Origin: Paraglaciecola chathamensis S18K6 | Lineage (GTDB): Bacteria; Pseudomonadota; Gammaproteobacteria; Enterobacterales; Alteromonadaceae | Length of the DNA stretch: 64,000 bases | Direction: 5' to 3' | Assembly (NCBI GenBank): GCA_000314955.1 | Contig: BAEM01000032.1 | Location: 186,001-250,000 of the forward strand | Part shown: piece after piece, positions 54,146-64,000 of the stretch | Numbering within the stretch: the stretch's first letter is position 1 | How the letters are laid out: each line of letters opens with the position of its first letter | Notes under the pieces: model-generated | What the model saw: the letters and a program-made list of their open reading frames with translations, nothing else | What the model was told of the DNA's origin: nothing | The model's database searches: none | Made by a program: the position numbers and the translations under genes

Positions 54146-55495
54146 TTAACTCGCTTTGGGGGAATGAAGCGTTTCTTCCTCTTTGCCCGCGTCAGGATCA
54201 TTGTACCTATCGATATCAAATTCCCCTTCGCTTTTGCCCACAATACAGGCCACCATACAGTCGCCCGTAACATTGACTGAAGTACGAGTCATGTCCAGCA
54301 AGCGGTCGACACCAATAATCAATGCAATACCTTCGACAGGCAAGTTGACTTGTTGCAGCACCATTGCAAGCATAATTAAGCCTACGCCCGGCACGCCAGC
54401 GGTTCCTACTGAGGCTAATGTGGCGGTCACGATCACCATCATATAATCACCCAGCGATAAATCGATACCATATACTTGGGCAATAAATACCGTGGCTACA
54501 CCTTGCATAATGGCGGTGCCATCCATGTTTATGGTTGCACCTAGGGGCACTGTGAATGACGCCACAGAGGATTTAACACCCAGCTTGTTGGTGGCGGTTT
54601 CAAGCGTTACAGGCAGGGTTGCGCCGCTACTAGAGGTACTAAATGCGAATATGGCAGCGTCGCGCATTTTCTTAAGCAATATGATGGGGTTAAGGCCACT
54701 TAAGAGCTTCAAAATAATCGGATAAGATACAAAGGCGTGTACCAATAATACAAACAACACCAGTAAGAAGTATTTTAGTAATCCGGCAATAGTATCAAAG
54801 CCAATTGTGGCAAAGAGTTTAGCCATTAATACAAACACACCGTAGGGCGCTAGATTCATAAGTATGGTCACCAACTTCATGACGACTTCACTTAAATCTT
54901 CAAACATAGATGTTAAACGTTTACCTGCATCACCGGCCATAGACATAGCCACACCGAACAACACTGAAAAGACGATGATCTGTAGCATGTTGCCTTGTGC
55001 CATAGCATTCACCGGATTAGACGGCATCATATTGATGATAACTTGCCCTAAACTCGGTGCTTCTTTTGCCTGATAAGCGGCATCAGTGGTCATGCTAATA
55101 GACTCGCCAGGTGCCACTAACAGAGCAAAACCAACGGCTAGTGAGATAGCGATGGCAGTGGTCCCTATATAAAGCAGAATAGACTTTCCGCCTAAACGGC
55201 CTAATTTACTTGGGTCAGACAAACTCGCCGTTCCACACACCAGAGAAACAAACACCAGTGGCACAACGAGCATTTTGAGACTGGCGATAAAAATTTGCCC
55301 AACGACGTTAAATATACCATCGACTAAAAGTCCATACGTAGAAACCTCTAGGCCAAATACACTAAACGAAAAATCTCCGCTATCATCAAACAGTTGTTGG
55401 AGAAGGCTACCGATAACAATACCGGCCAGCATGCCGAAAAATATTCTGGCAGTTAAACTGAATTTTTCGCGGCTGGGGGGGAGGGATTGGCTCAT
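54146..55495 (-). CDS. Dicarboxylate/amino acid:cation symporter (DAACS, GltP-like)
   Basis: The 449-residue transporter has the DAACS signatures: serine-rich re-entrant loop FSTSSSGATLPVTLE, NMDGTA with the sodium/substrate Asp, and GVPGVGLIMLAMVL. About eight helices plus two hairpins are evident. Likely substrates are glutamate, aspartate or C4-dicarboxylates with Na+ or H+. I chose the ATG at 55495, which has CAGGAAAATC before it; the frame extends to 55525. Monocistronic. Confidence 0.92.
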   Translation of the reverse strand: MSQSLPPSREKFSLTARIFFGMLAGIVIGSLLQQLFDDSGDFSFSVFGLEVSTYGLLVDGIFNVVGQIFIASLKMLVVPLVFVSLVCGTASLSDPSKLGRLGGKSILLYIGTTAIAISLAVGFALLVAPGESISMTTDAAYQAKEAPSLGQVIINMMPSNPVNAMAQGNMLQIIVFSVLFGVAMSMAGDAGKRLTSMFEDLSEVVMKLVTILMNLAPYGVFVLMAKLFATIGFDTIAGLLKYFLLVLFVLLVHAFVSYPIILKLLSGLNPIILLKKMRDAAIFAFSTSSSGATLPVTLETATNKLGVKSSVASFTVPLGATINMDGTAIMQGVATVFIAQVYGIDLSLGDYMMVIVTATLASVGTAGVPGVGLIMLAMVLQQVNLPVEGIALIIGVDRLLDMTRTSVNVTGDCMVACIVGKSEGEFDIDRYNDPDAGKEEETLHSPKAS

Positions 55496-55620
55496 GATTT
55501 TCCTGAATTTATTATTATTGCCCATAGGTTAGCAAGTTTGCTCAGTAAGCTGAACAATTAAAATGTTCAGATATGTGACACACCACTTAGGTTAACCCTT
55601 AAAAACAAAGGACTATTTGT

Positions 55621-57801
55621 ATGTATCAACACACAAGATTGCTTTTAAGCAGCTTTACGATTTTTTTGTTATTAGCCTGTGGAGGGGGCGGCTCTGACGC
55701 TATATCCAGAGACGGTTCGTCTGATGGAGACGATACCCCAGACCCTATTACCTATTCGGTTAGCCTTAGCCTTGTGAATGCCGATGGGCAAACTGATGGA
55801 CAACTTAGCGCATCAAATCCATTAACGTTGACCGCCAGAGTAACAGATAACACAGGTGCGATCGCGACCGATCAACTCGTCACCTTTACCTTTAATCCTG
55901 AAGGGTTAGCCGAATTTGGTAATGATTCAGGTACGGCTACTACGGGCACCACCGGGGATGCAACAATCAGTTTGCTCGTTGGTGAAAACTCGGGCTCAGG
56001 TGAAGTTATTGCAACCCTCAGCGATGGGCAAAGCGCTAGTACCACCTTTACCTCGCAAGGGACAACGCAAGAGAACGTGCAAGCAAGTTCCCTCGATTTA
56101 TTCGCTGGGGCCGTGCAATTACCCTCAAGTGGCACAGACAGTATTGAGCTAATTGCTCTGGTTAAAAACGCGCAAAATGTACTTATGGAAGGAATTGACG
56201 TGGTTTTTTCAGCCGATGCAGATGCCGCGCTAATGATTACTCAGGGTACAACCGGAGCAGATGGACAAGCAACGGCAACGCTTACGACACAGAACAATCG
56301 TCAGAACCGAGATATACAAATCACAGCGACAAGCGGAACGTTAAGCCAAACTTTATCCATTTCAGTGGTAGGCACCACAGTGAATATAGATGGGCCAAGC
56401 TCAGTGATACTGAACGATCCTGTTGATTTAACCCTTAGCTTGCTAGATTCAGATGGCAATGGGATCGCTAATCAGCAAGTTAATCTTTCTGCTGCAAATG
56501 GTTTACTTAGCTCGACCACACCCACAACGGGCACGAATGGTCAGGTAACGGTGACTTATACAGGTAATACGGCGGGTGTTGATACGATCAGTGCCAGTGC
56601 ATTGAATGACGAAAGTGAGTTTACGGTAACGGTGCAAGCAGACGATTTTAGCTTCACCACAGTTCCCACAGAGGAAGTCGCTCTTAATCAAGCGACTTCT
56701 CTTGGTTTAACGTGGCTATCGAATACCGCGCCAGTATCAGGGGCGCAGGTCACGTTAACCACCTCAAGAGGGCTAATAGCCACTAGCACCAAATCAACCG
56801 ACAGTGACGGCTTGGTGAGCTTTTCGATTTCAGCAGATAATGCCGGCTTTGCCAGCATCTCTGCCACAGGTACTGACAGTGACGGTAATCAGGTGACGGC
56901 TCGCACACAAGTAGAGTTTGTCGCTACCCAGGCAGATAGCATCATTGTCGATGCCACGCCCGACTCAATTGGCCCAACAGGAGAAATAAGCACTATCAGC
57001 GCGGTGGTAAGGGACGCGAGGGGGAATTTGGTCAAAGGTAAAACGATTAACTTTCTGCTAGATGATGTCAGCGGCGGTCAAATTTCGCCTAATCAAGCTA
57101 CCACAGATAGAAGCGGTATTGCCAAGACCGTATACACATCTAATGCCCTAAGTACATTTGAAGGGGTTAAGGTGTACGGCACAGTGGATGATACTCAAAC
57201 CGTGTCTGCTTTTACTTTACTAACAGTTGGCGACAAACCTTTTGATATCGTCTTTGGGACAGGTAACACCATTCAGTCTCCCACTGAATCATCTTATACC
57301 AAGGAGTTCTCTGCGTTTGTCACAGATCCTGATTCAAACCCAGTGGAGAATGCTAACGTCACCTTTTCTGCACCACCAAAAGCATTCAATGTTGGGGGAA
57401 CTTACGAGAAGGGCTTCTGGACATTTAATACCACCACAAATATTTGGAATAAAAATGTCACTGCTGTGTGCGATAACGAAGACTTAAACGGCAACGGGAT
57501 CCTCGACGAAGGTGAAGACATTAATGGTGATGCCCAGCTTACTCCCGGTAATGTAGTCGCAGTACAATCGCAAGGGATCACAGATGCAAATGGCCAAGTT
57601 TTATTTACCTTGAGTTATCCTAAAGCCTTCGGTGCCTGGACAACGGTATCGATAACTGCAAATGGGGAATCTCAAGGCAGTGAGTCATCTGAGCAACATG
57701 ACTACGGTCTTAGTGTAGCATCTGATGATTTGACCGATTCAGCTTCACCGCCACCGGCGAACCCTTATGGTGAGTCAGCTAACTGCAACGATATTTTATA
57801 A
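55621..57801 (+). CDS. Large lipoprotein with bacterial Ig-like (Big-1/invasin-type) repeats
   Basis: The 726-residue protein has a lipoprotein signal (LLSSFTIFLLLACGGGG, Cys20), then a Gly/Asp/Ser linker and about six Ig-like domains. Each repeat has the pattern V-x-G-x-x-V or 'N..V..A.V.F.....G......TD..G.A....T', for example GIANQQVNLSAANG and LVKGKTINFLLDDVSG. The last domain carries an EF-hand-like loop DLNGNGILDEGEDINGDAQL. No barrel or secretion domain is present. It may be an adhesin-like or structural surface lipoprotein. It is monocistronic and ends at a strong palindromic terminator. Confidence 0.85.
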   Translation: MYQHTRLLLSSFTIFLLLACGGGGSDAISRDGSSDGDDTPDPITYSVSLSLVNADGQTDGQLSASNPLTLTARVTDNTGAIATDQLVTFTFNPEGLAEFGNDSGTATTGTTGDATISLLVGENSGSGEVIATLSDGQSASTTFTSQGTTQENVQASSLDLFAGAVQLPSSGTDSIELIALVKNAQNVLMEGIDVVFSADADAALMITQGTTGADGQATATLTTQNNRQNRDIQITATSGTLSQTLSISVVGTTVNIDGPSSVILNDPVDLTLSLLDSDGNGIANQQVNLSAANGLLSSTTPTTGTNGQVTVTYTGNTAGVDTISASALNDESEFTVTVQADDFSFTTVPTEEVALNQATSLGLTWLSNTAPVSGAQVTLTTSRGLIATSTKSTDSDGLVSFSISADNAGFASISATGTDSDGNQVTARTQVEFVATQADSIIVDATPDSIGPTGEISTISAVVRDARGNLVKGKTINFLLDDVSGGQISPNQATTDRSGIAKTVYTSNALSTFEGVKVYGTVDDTQTVSAFTLLTVGDKPFDIVFGTGNTIQSPTESSYTKEFSAFVTDPDSNPVENANVTFSAPPKAFNVGGTYEKGFWTFNTTTNIWNKNVTAVCDNEDLNGNGILDEGEDINGDAQLTPGNVVAVQSQGITDANGQVLFTLSYPKAFGAWTTVSITANGESQGSESSEQHDYGLSVASDDLTDSASPPPANPYGESANCNDIL

Positions 57802-57949
57802 ATCTTCATTGTAGTCGCAAAGGCTAAGTGCTTGGAAATAGGCCGTTTTAACGTCAACAAAAGACAGACTTGGGTATAGGTGAATAGAGAAAGTCTGATT
57901 AGATAAAGATAGCGCGATACATAGCCGCGGTATCACAATATAGTTATCG

Positions 57950-57981
57950 CCCAGTAGTATGCATACTACTGGGTTTTTTTT
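57950..57981 (+). terminator. Palindromic terminator after the Ig-like lipoprotein gene
   Basis: A perfect 24-bp palindrome (57950-57973) with CCCAGTAGTAT arms is followed by eight T bases. It should end the lipoprotein transcript; the palindrome also lies downstream of astB on the other strand. Confidence 0.9.
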
Positions 57982-58040
57982 GTGTTTGCGCTTAAGCCTT
58001 GCACTGAATGAGGCTCAAAAATGCCAGCCACAATACTGCT

Positions 58041-59381
58041 TTATACTTTTTGGAACGGATACACCGAGCCGAGTTTCAACAACTGAGTTAATTCGTCAAG
58101 GGCGGTACGCGATTCATTAAGCAGTGCCACGTCACGTAAATCATCAACAGACAGTCGGTCTCGATAATGTTTGTCTACCCAGTTATTCAAACGTTCAAAT
58201 TGGGCGTCGTTCATCATAGTACTTTGATTAACAGCTGCTAATTCAGTCTCATTCATAGCTACGCGTAACCTCAGACAGGCAGGCCCGCCGCCATTTCGCA
58301 TACTTTGCTTCACATCATGGTAACGAATGTGTTTTATCGGGGTATTTAAAGTGACCAGTTCATTTAAATAAGCTGAAACTGCTGGGTTTTCTTCACAGTC
58401 AGTGGGGGCGATAATAGCCATCTCACCATTGGCAAGCGTGATTAATTGGGTGTTAAATAAGTAACTTTTTATCGCGTCTTGTACACTTACTTGCTCTGTT
58501 GTTACCTTAATAAAATGTAACTCACCGGCACCGTATTTGTGCTTAATTTCAGCAAACGCTTTGTCCGTATCTAAGAATGCTTGCTCGTGATAAAACAACA
58601 CATTTTGATTGCCTACAGAGATAACGTCATTGTGAAATACCCCTTGATCAATTAGGTCTGGGTTTTGTTGAATAAAGACCACGTTTTCGTCGCTTAACCC
58701 GTGTAAGCGTGCAACAGCTTGGCTAGCTTCAAGGGTTTGACGAGCTGGGAATTTAACCGGCGCAGGCTTGCTTTTATCGAAGGCATAACGGCCGTACACG
58801 AATAGCTCTACCCCTTTTTCGCCATACTCACGACATAAGCGCGTATGGTTCGCTGCCCCTTCATCACCAAAATGTTCATTGTCTGGCAAGTGCGTGTGAT
58901 GGCTAAAATGGCTTGGATTGGCAAACGTGGCCTTAAGAATATTGCCCGTGACCTGAGGCTCTAGTGAGCGGTGGTATTTGTTGGTCAAGTTGGCGGGGGT
59001 GAAATGCACTGTGCCATCTGCTGTATCTGCACTGGGTGAGACAGTAGCAGCGTTTGCTGTCCACATACTTGATGCTGAGCAACAGGCTTGAAAAATCGCC
59101 GGCGCTTGCTTGGCAGCTTGCTGCAAGACGTTGGCATCTGAGCCAGAAAAGCCTAACCGACGTAGCGCATCCACGTCAGGACGCGCTTGAGGCGCCAACA
59201 CGCCCTGAATCATGCCAAGGTCAGCCAGGGCTTTCATTTTCTTTAAGCCCTGCTTAGCGGCTTGTTTAGGGCTGCTCTCGGCACTCGCATTATTTAACGA
59301 GGCAACATTACCGTATGATAAACCCGCATAATTGTGGGTCGGCCCAACGAGTCCGTCAAAATTCACTTCAAACTGCTTCAT
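58041..59381 (-). CDS. astB: N-succinylarginine dihydrolase
   Basis: Second enzyme of the arginine succinyltransferase pathway, releasing two ammonia and CO2 from succinylarginine. The 446-residue protein begins [25 protein letters not shown], contains [25 protein letters not shown]-type sequence (about residues 173-197) and the catalytic Cys in [14 protein letters not shown] near residue 370. Other ast genes are not adjacent, unlike the astCADBE operon of E. coli. Confidence 0.97.
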   Translation of the reverse strand: MKQFEVNFDGLVGPTHNYAGLSYGNVASLNNASAESSPKQAAKQGLKKMKALADLGMIQGVLAPQARPDVDALRRLGFSGSDANVLQQAAKQAPAIFQACCSASSMWTANAATVSPSADTADGTVHFTPANLTNKYHRSLEPQVTGNILKATFANPSHFSHHTHLPDNEHFGDEGAANHTRLCREYGEKGVELFVYGRYAFDKSKPAPVKFPARQTLEASQAVARLHGLSDENVVFIQQNPDLIDQGVFHNDVISVGNQNVLFYHEQAFLDTDKAFAEIKHKYGAGELHFIKVTTEQVSVQDAIKSYLFNTQLITLANGEMAIIAPTDCEENPAVSAYLNELVTLNTPIKHIRYHDVKQSMRNGGGPACLRLRVAMNETELAAVNQSTMMNDAQFERLNNWVDKHYRDRLSVDDLRDVALLNESRTALDELTQLLKLGSVYPFQKV

Positions 59382-59696
59382 TTTATCCTCATGTGCGCAT
59401 TCGTATTCGCTATAACAAAAGCGAAAAAGTTGACCTTGAAAATGACCAATCCATCTTCATCTAGGTGTGTCATGGACGGCATTATACTGGTTTTAAAGTC
59501 GCTGCCAATCGAGGTGGTTGAAATTTGAACAGTGAACTGGGCTTGGGTATGACGATTATCGGATAAGTATGAAGAAGAACTTGTTTTCTATTCACTTTGT
59601 CGATATATGTTAAAAAGCATTTTATAGCGGTGAACGAGCAATTCTTCTACGGTTCATCTAAAAACCCTAATAAATACAAAGGTTAAGACTAATTAT
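59382..59696. other. Intergenic region between astB and topA
   Basis: These 315 bases separate two divergent genes and should hold both promoters. I see AT-rich stretches near 59580-59690 but no hexamer pair I would defend, and no clear ArgR box. Confidence 0.4.
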
Positions 59697-62336
59697 ATGG
59701 CAAAGTCTCTGGTCATTGTCGAATCACCGGCAAAGGCGAAAACAATTAATAAATATCTCGGGAAAGATTTTATTGTTAAATCTAGTGTAGGCCACGTTCG
59801 AGACCTTCCAACCAAAGCGTTAGGCAAAGTTCCGCCTAAAAAACCAGCAAAAGAGCTGAAGTTATTATCCGAAAATAAGCGTGAATCTTATTTACGTGAA
59901 CATGAATATCGTAAATTAGTCGACCGTATGGGAGTCGATCCAAAAGACGATTGGGCAGCCCATTACGAAGTATTAAACGGCAAAGAAAAAGTCGTTAACG
60001 AACTTAAAAAGTTAGCAAAAAATGCTGACACTATCTATCTCGCGACGGATTTGGATAGAGAAGGGGAAGCCATCGCATGGCATCTACAAGAATTGATTGG
60101 CGATCCTAGCAAGGATTATCAACGCGTGGTGTTTAACGAAATCACCAAAAACGCCATTCAAGAAGCCTTCTCTGAACCCGGAAAAGTCAATGTCGAGCGC
60201 GTTAATGCCCAACAGGCACGTCGCTTTCTTGACCGAATTGTTGGTTTTATGGTGTCGCCGCTTTTATGGAAAAAGGTCGCCCGAGGATTATCAGCTGGCC
60301 GTGTTCAATCGGTTGCGGTACGCCTTGTGGTCGAGCGTGAGCGTGAAATTAAAGCCTTCGTACCAGAAGAGTTTTGGGACGTTCATGCCAATCTATTAAC
60401 GGCGAAAGACAGTGACCTGCGCATGCAGGTGGCTAAATACAATGACAAGGCCTTCAAACCAACCAACAAGAAGCAAACGGATACTGCGTTAGCTGACTTA
60501 GAAGGGGCTGAATATAAGGTTATTAGCCGTGATTCTAAGCCAACGCAGTCTCGCCCGTCAGCCCCCTTTATCACCTCGACGTTGCAGCAAGCTGCCAGCA
60601 CACGTTTAGGGTTTGGTGTAAAGAAAACCATGATGATGGCCCAGCGCTTATATGAAGCTGGCCACATTACGTACATGCGTACCGATTCAACCAATTTAAG
60701 CAAAGAAGCGGTTGATGCGTGTCGTGATTACATTGACGATAATTTTGGTGCTAAATATTTACCAGAAAATGCCTTGAAGTACGGCAGTAAAGAGGGCGCC
60801 CAAGAAGCTCACGAAGCGATTCGCCCGTCGAATGTATTGCTCAAGTCTGAATCATTATCTGAAATGGAACGTGATGCACAGCGCTTGTATGAGCTTATTT
60901 GGCGTCAATTCGTTGCCTGTCAAATGACGCCTGCTAAATATGATGCAAGTACTATCCGTGTATCTGCTAATGGTTATGAATTAACCGCGAAAGGGCGTGT
61001 GTTGAAGTTTGATGGTTGGACAAAAGTACAAAACCCTCAGCGCAAAAAAGGCGAAGAAGATTTCTTGTTGCCTGACGTGAAAGAGGGGGAAAGCCTGAGT
61101 CTTAAACAGCTTGACCCCAAACAGCATTTCACTAAACCAGTGGCACGATTCAATGAAGCCTCTTTGGTAAAAGAATTGGAAAAGCGGGGGATTGGTCGTC
61201 CATCTACCTACGCCAGTATCATCTCGACGATTCAAGATCGCGGTTATGTGCGCCTTGAAAGTAAGCGTTTTTACGCTGAAAAAATGGGTGAGATCGTTAA
61301 CGACAGATTGCTCGAGAACTTCGACAATCTGCTGAGTTTTGATTTCACTGCCAAGATGGAACAAGAGTTAGATGAAATTGCCAATGGTAAAGTGTCATGG
61401 AAAGACGTATTAAATGATTTTTACGGCGATTTCGAGAAGAAGCTGCACCTAGCGGAAAAAGATCCAGACGATGGCGGCATGCGCTTAAATCAGGCTGTAC
61501 CCACGGATATTGAATGTCCTAAATGCGGTCGCCCGATGAATGTGCGCACCGCAAGTACAGGGGTGTTTTTAGGCTGTTCTGGCTACAACTTACCACCAAA
61601 AGAGCGTTGTACTGGCACCATGAACCTTACCTCAGGTGACGAAGTCATCAAGGTAGACGACGAAGAAGAGCTCGAAACTGAGTTACTCAGATCGAAGCGT
61701 CGTTGTCCGATTTGTTCTACTGCCATGGATAGCTACTTGGTAGATGAAACGCGCAAGTTACATGTGTGTGGTAATACGCCTACCTGCCCGGGTATTGAAG
61801 TTGAAATGGGTACCTTTAAAATTAAAGGCTACGATGGACCGATTATCGAATGTGATAAATGTGGTTCAAACATGGAGCTCAAAAACGGTCGCTTTGGTAA
61901 GTATTTTGGCTGTACGAATGAAGAGTGTAAGAATACCCGTAAGTTACTTAGAAACGGTGAAGCTGCGCCGCCTAAAGAAGACCCGGTGGATTTACCCGAG
62001 CTTGAGTGTACCAAGTCAGATGCGCATTTTGTGCTACGTGATGGCGCGTCAGGTATTTTCATGGCGGCACATAATTTCCCTAAATCTCGGGAAACCCGTG
62101 CTCCACTCGTAGCTGAGCTGGCTCGTTTTAGAGATCGTATTTCACCTAAGTTTTATTACCTAGCAGATGCGCCGGCGAAAGATCCTGACGGAAATGACAC
62201 TTTGGTCCGCTACAGTCGTAAAACAAAACAACAATATGTGATGAGTGAAAACGAAGAAGGCAAAGCCACAGGCTGGTCTGCTTGGTACACAGATAACAAA
62301 TGGACAGTGGAAGACAAGCGTAAAAAAGCAAAATAG
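59697..62336 (+). CDS. topA: DNA topoisomerase I
   Basis: Type IA enzyme that relaxes negative supercoils. The 879-residue protein has an N-terminal TOPRIM domain ([34 protein letters not shown]), the active-site Tyr in [14 protein letters not shown] near residue 322 and [25 protein letters not shown]-terminal zinc ribbons ([24 protein letters not shown]) and a further ribbon-like region end the protein. Length is near that of E. coli TopA (865). Confidence 0.98.
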   Translation: MAKSLVIVESPAKAKTINKYLGKDFIVKSSVGHVRDLPTKALGKVPPKKPAKELKLLSENKRESYLREHEYRKLVDRMGVDPKDDWAAHYEVLNGKEKVVNELKKLAKNADTIYLATDLDREGEAIAWHLQELIGDPSKDYQRVVFNEITKNAIQEAFSEPGKVNVERVNAQQARRFLDRIVGFMVSPLLWKKVARGLSAGRVQSVAVRLVVEREREIKAFVPEEFWDVHANLLTAKDSDLRMQVAKYNDKAFKPTNKKQTDTALADLEGAEYKVISRDSKPTQSRPSAPFITSTLQQAASTRLGFGVKKTMMMAQRLYEAGHITYMRTDSTNLSKEAVDACRDYIDDNFGAKYLPENALKYGSKEGAQEAHEAIRPSNVLLKSESLSEMERDAQRLYELIWRQFVACQMTPAKYDASTIRVSANGYELTAKGRVLKFDGWTKVQNPQRKKGEEDFLLPDVKEGESLSLKQLDPKQHFTKPVARFNEASLVKELEKRGIGRPSTYASIISTIQDRGYVRLESKRFYAEKMGEIVNDRLLENFDNLLSFDFTAKMEQELDEIANGKVSWKDVLNDFYGDFEKKLHLAEKDPDDGGMRLNQAVPTDIECPKCGRPMNVRTASTGVFLGCSGYNLPPKERCTGTMNLTSGDEVIKVDDEEELETELLRSKRRCPICSTAMDSYLVDETRKLHVCGNTPTCPGIEVEMGTFKIKGYDGPIIECDKCGSNMELKNGRFGKYFGCTNEECKNTRKLLRNGEAAPPKEDPVDLPELECTKSDAHFVLRDGASGIFMAAHNFPKSRETRAPLVAELARFRDRISPKFYYLADAPAKDPDGNDTLVRYSRKTKQQYVMSENEEGKATGWSAWYTDNKWTVEDKRKKAK

Positions 62337-62371
62337 CGCTTTTGGATCCCAACACTGATTCTTTATAATAA

Positions 62372-62400
62372 AAAGCCGGTAACTTATCCTTACCGGCTTT
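62372..62400 (+). terminator. Terminator after topA
   Basis: AAAGCCGGTAA (62372-62382) pairs with TTACCGGCTTT (62390-62400) around a 7-base loop. It lies 35 bases after the topA stop and before the DUF2058 gene. Confidence 0.8.
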
Positions 62401-62428
62401 ATGCATTTTACAACCTATAGGCACGAGT

Positions 62429-62983
62429 ATGGCATTGTCACTCCAAGAACAACTTTTGCAAGCAGGCCTCGCCGATAAGAAAAAAGCGAAGCAGGTACGC
62501 CAGCAAAAACACAAACAAGCAAAAGAAAAAAAGAACCATAACATTCAACAAACGAATGAAAGTAAGCTTGCCGCTGAAAAGGCCGCAGAGCAGAAGAAAG
62601 CCCGTGATAGAGAATTAAACCAACAGGCTAAAGCAGAGGCTGAGAAAAAAGCTGTTCAGGCGCAAATTGTGCAAATGATTAATGTGAACAAGCAGTCGCG
62701 TAAAGTGGGCGATATTGCGTGTAACTTCAGTGATAACAACGTAATTAAACGTATATATGTGGATAAAAATATCCATACTCAAATAACTCAAGGCCAACTG
62801 GCGATTGTTAAGTTAAACGAGGCTTATGAGCTTATTCCTATGCCGGTGGCGGACAAAATCGCCGAACGTGACGAAAGTTATGTGTTATACCGCGCCGATA
62901 TTCTGCCAGAAGAAAAAGCCAAAAACAGCGAAGATGAAGACTGGTATGCAGACTACGAAATTCCAGATGATTTGAGTTGGTAG
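62429..62983 (+). CDS. DUF2058 family protein (YaiL-like)
   Basis: The 184-residue protein has a highly charged, Lys/Gln/Ala-rich helical N-terminal half (MALSLQEQLLQAGLADKKKAKQ; predicted coiled coil to about residue 75) and a conserved C-terminal part (INVNKQSRKVGDIACNFSDNNVIKRIYVD, LAIVKLNEAYELIPMPVADKI, DDPYADYEIPDDL-like end). The family includes E. coli YaiL, a nucleoprotein/polynucleotide-associated protein by annotation. Function is not established. Confidence 0.9.
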   Translation: MALSLQEQLLQAGLADKKKAKQVRQQKHKQAKEKKNHNIQQTNESKLAAEKAAEQKKARDRELNQQAKAEAEKKAVQAQIVQMINVNKQSRKVGDIACNFSDNNVIKRIYVDKNIHTQITQGQLAIVKLNEAYELIPMPVADKIAERDESYVLYRADILPEEKAKNSEDEDWYADYEIPDDLSW

Positions 62984-63029
62984 CGTAGCATTAACCGGTT
63001 GATGAATAGCATCACATCGTACTGAGTAA

Positions 63030-63061
63030 ATAAACGCTAGCATATCACTGCCAGCGTTTAT
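63030..63061. terminator. Bidirectional hairpin between DUF2058 gene and small membrane protein gene
   Basis: ATAAACGCT (63030-63038) pairs with AGCGTTTAT (63053-63061) around a 14-base loop. It lies between convergent genes, with A/T-rich flanks. Confidence 0.65.
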
Positions 63062-63074
63062 CTTATTTCAGTGT

Positions 63075-63374
63075 TTAAACTTCAATTTGAGAGTTTTCAT
63101 TATCTGCGGTTTTAACAACGACGATCCGAAAACCATTAAATTGTTTGCCCATAATTTTTTTCATGGCCAAAATACCAAAAAATATGCCTATGCCGGCCCC
63201 AGTGGTTTGAATGTACGGGGTAAACGGCTCTACTGATAATCCTAAGGCGGCCAGCGTAAAGCCAATAGCAAAACCAAGCAGCACAGCAGTGGGGATAGTC
63301 CAAAGTAATGCGCGCCACGCCCAGCTCCACCAAATTCTTGCTGCGCGCCACCAGGTCACCTCTATTTCTTCCAT
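63075..63374 (-). CDS. Small two-helix membrane protein, function unknown
   Basis: The 99-residue protein starts MEEIEVTWWRAARIWWSWAWRALLWTIP, a Trp-rich amphipathic segment, followed by two hydrophobic helices (about 24-46 and 55-75) and a polar tail ending IEV. It is a coherent membrane protein with codon use like its neighbours. I do not recognise a family. It lies between a hairpin and the DUF4862 gene, on the same strand as the latter. Confidence 0.7.
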   Translation of the reverse strand: MEEIEVTWWRAARIWWSWAWRALLWTIPTAVLLGFAIGFTLAALGLSVEPFTPYIQTTGAGIGIFFGILAMKKIMGKQFNGFRIVVVKTADNENSQIEV

Positions 63375-63468
63375 GAATCACCTTTACGTTATCGTCTTAT
63401 CGTTGTTTTAACGAGTTGATATACCGCTCGCTGGTATCTCAAAACCGGTAAATGAAACTCCACATAAA

Positions 63469-64000
63469 TTATTTAAAAAAGCGCTCAATCATTGCTAGCG
63501 CCGATTGGTTATAACCTACCCGAGTATCAAGATCAGCATCTTTAGGGCGAACGCCCAGTTTAATACCGACAATTGAGTCTTCCGTTAATGCATTGCTACA
63601 GGCGGCCAATGAGCGGTGAATTTCCTGTTCTGTCAGTAGTGAATGCTCTGCGCCAAAATCCACGCTTGGATTTTTCGCTGCGGGCATGTGGGTGTCTTTC
63701 CAAATGCCATACGGCGATTCTTGATCCGTCACCCCAGAGAACATAAGCCCCTTAAGCAGGCCTTGGGCTTTTACCTTTTCGATGTGGGCTAATACGCCAT
63801 CTGTGCTCATGGTTTCAATTGCTGAGCGGCCCCAATTGATCAGTATGCCCAGATTTGCTTGATGGGAAGCATTAAGGGCATTAACCACATTTATTTCATC
63901 CTCCAAAGATAAAAAACCTTTGGCGGGGGCGTGATCAGGCGTAAAGGCATCACAATGTTCAATAACGATATCCGCGCCGTGCCAATCCCAACTGAGCATT
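63469..64000 (-). CDS. DUF4862 family protein (partial, 5' end outside window)
   Basis: The 176 visible codons form the C-terminal part of a TIM-barrel-like protein: LSWDWHGADIVIEHCDAF, KGFLSLEDEINVVNAL, LGILINWGRSAIE, GLMFSGVTDQESPYGIWKDTHMP and a final GIKLGVRP. These fit the DUF4862 family, which resembles xylose-isomerase-like barrels. The conserved Glu, His and Asp of IEHCDAF could bind metal. The frame is open to the window edge, and the ATG at 63999 is likely internal. Substrate is unknown. Confidence 0.75.
   Translation of the reverse strand, partial: MLSWDWHGADIVIEHCDAFTPDHAPAKGFLSLEDEINVVNALNASHQANLGILINWGRSAIETMSTDGVLAHIEKVKAQGLLKGLMFSGVTDQESPYGIWKDTHMPAAKNPSVDFGAEHSLLTEQEIHRSLAACSNALTEDSIVGIKLGVRPKDADLDTRVGYNQSALAMIERFFK

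Noticed and set aside
59334-59528. 64-codon plus-strand frame across the astB start
   Set aside because: It is mostly antisense to astB and its promoter region and has no protein-like pattern.

Overview
The window looks like a chromosomal segment of a marine gammaproteobacterium of the Alteromonadales, probably near Paraglaciecola/Glaciecola/Pseudoalteromonas. This rests on gene families and on conserved gene blocks shared with E. coli; no database search was possible. No insertion sequence, prophage, integron or CRISPR array was seen. The DNA is mostly core genome with scattered accessory genes.

Layout. 1-3.7 kb (minus): a MacAB-type ABC exporter (permease cut by the window edge, ATPase, membrane fusion protein) preceded by a degenerate receiver protein. 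3.9-10.3 kb: a pyridoxamine-oxidase-like stress protein, a TonB-dependent receptor behind a near-perfect Fur box, a DUF2608 phosphatase-like lipoprotein and FadH. 10.7-12.7 kb: a DksA-type zinc-finger protein and a CPA2 antiporter. 12.9-19.9 kb (plus): a copper/silver efflux operon (Met/His/Cys-rich exported protein, CusC-, CusB- and CusA-like proteins). 20-24.4 kb (minus): aldehyde reductase, an unusual adenosine/adenine-deaminase-like protein and an M61 peptidase. 24.5-28.8 kb (plus): PilZ protein, Mpo1-like protein, a LytS/LytTR two-component pair and a DUF6279 lipoprotein.

29-43.8 kb is core: roxA, a class III cyclase, purB-hflD-mnmA, rluE, a monomeric icd, cspD, clpS-clpA, infA, bpt-aat and trxB. 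The block follows the E. coli order closely, but a cyclase gene sits where E. coli has phoPQ, and icd is the non-homologous monomeric type. clpS, clpA, bpt and aat together make nearly the whole N-degron pathway. 44-50.8 kb: yfbV, sprT, sppA, a VOC protein, the divergent rnhA/dnaQ pair, a TIGR03503 protein and three nearly identical tRNA-Asp(GUC) genes behind a strong promoter.

51-64 kb: a CNNM/CorC-type membrane protein, lolD with a single LolC/E permease, a dicarboxylate/glutamate symporter, a large Ig-like (Big-1) lipoprotein, astB, topA, a DUF2058 protein, a small membrane protein and a DUF4862 gene cut by the right edge.

Most single genes are familiar. The points most worth a second look are key-residue losses in otherwise intact proteins (receiver, deaminase, CusF-like domain, cyclase), the leader of the efflux operon, and the lone Lol permease. 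I found no cluster that I can defend as a wholly new multi-gene system.
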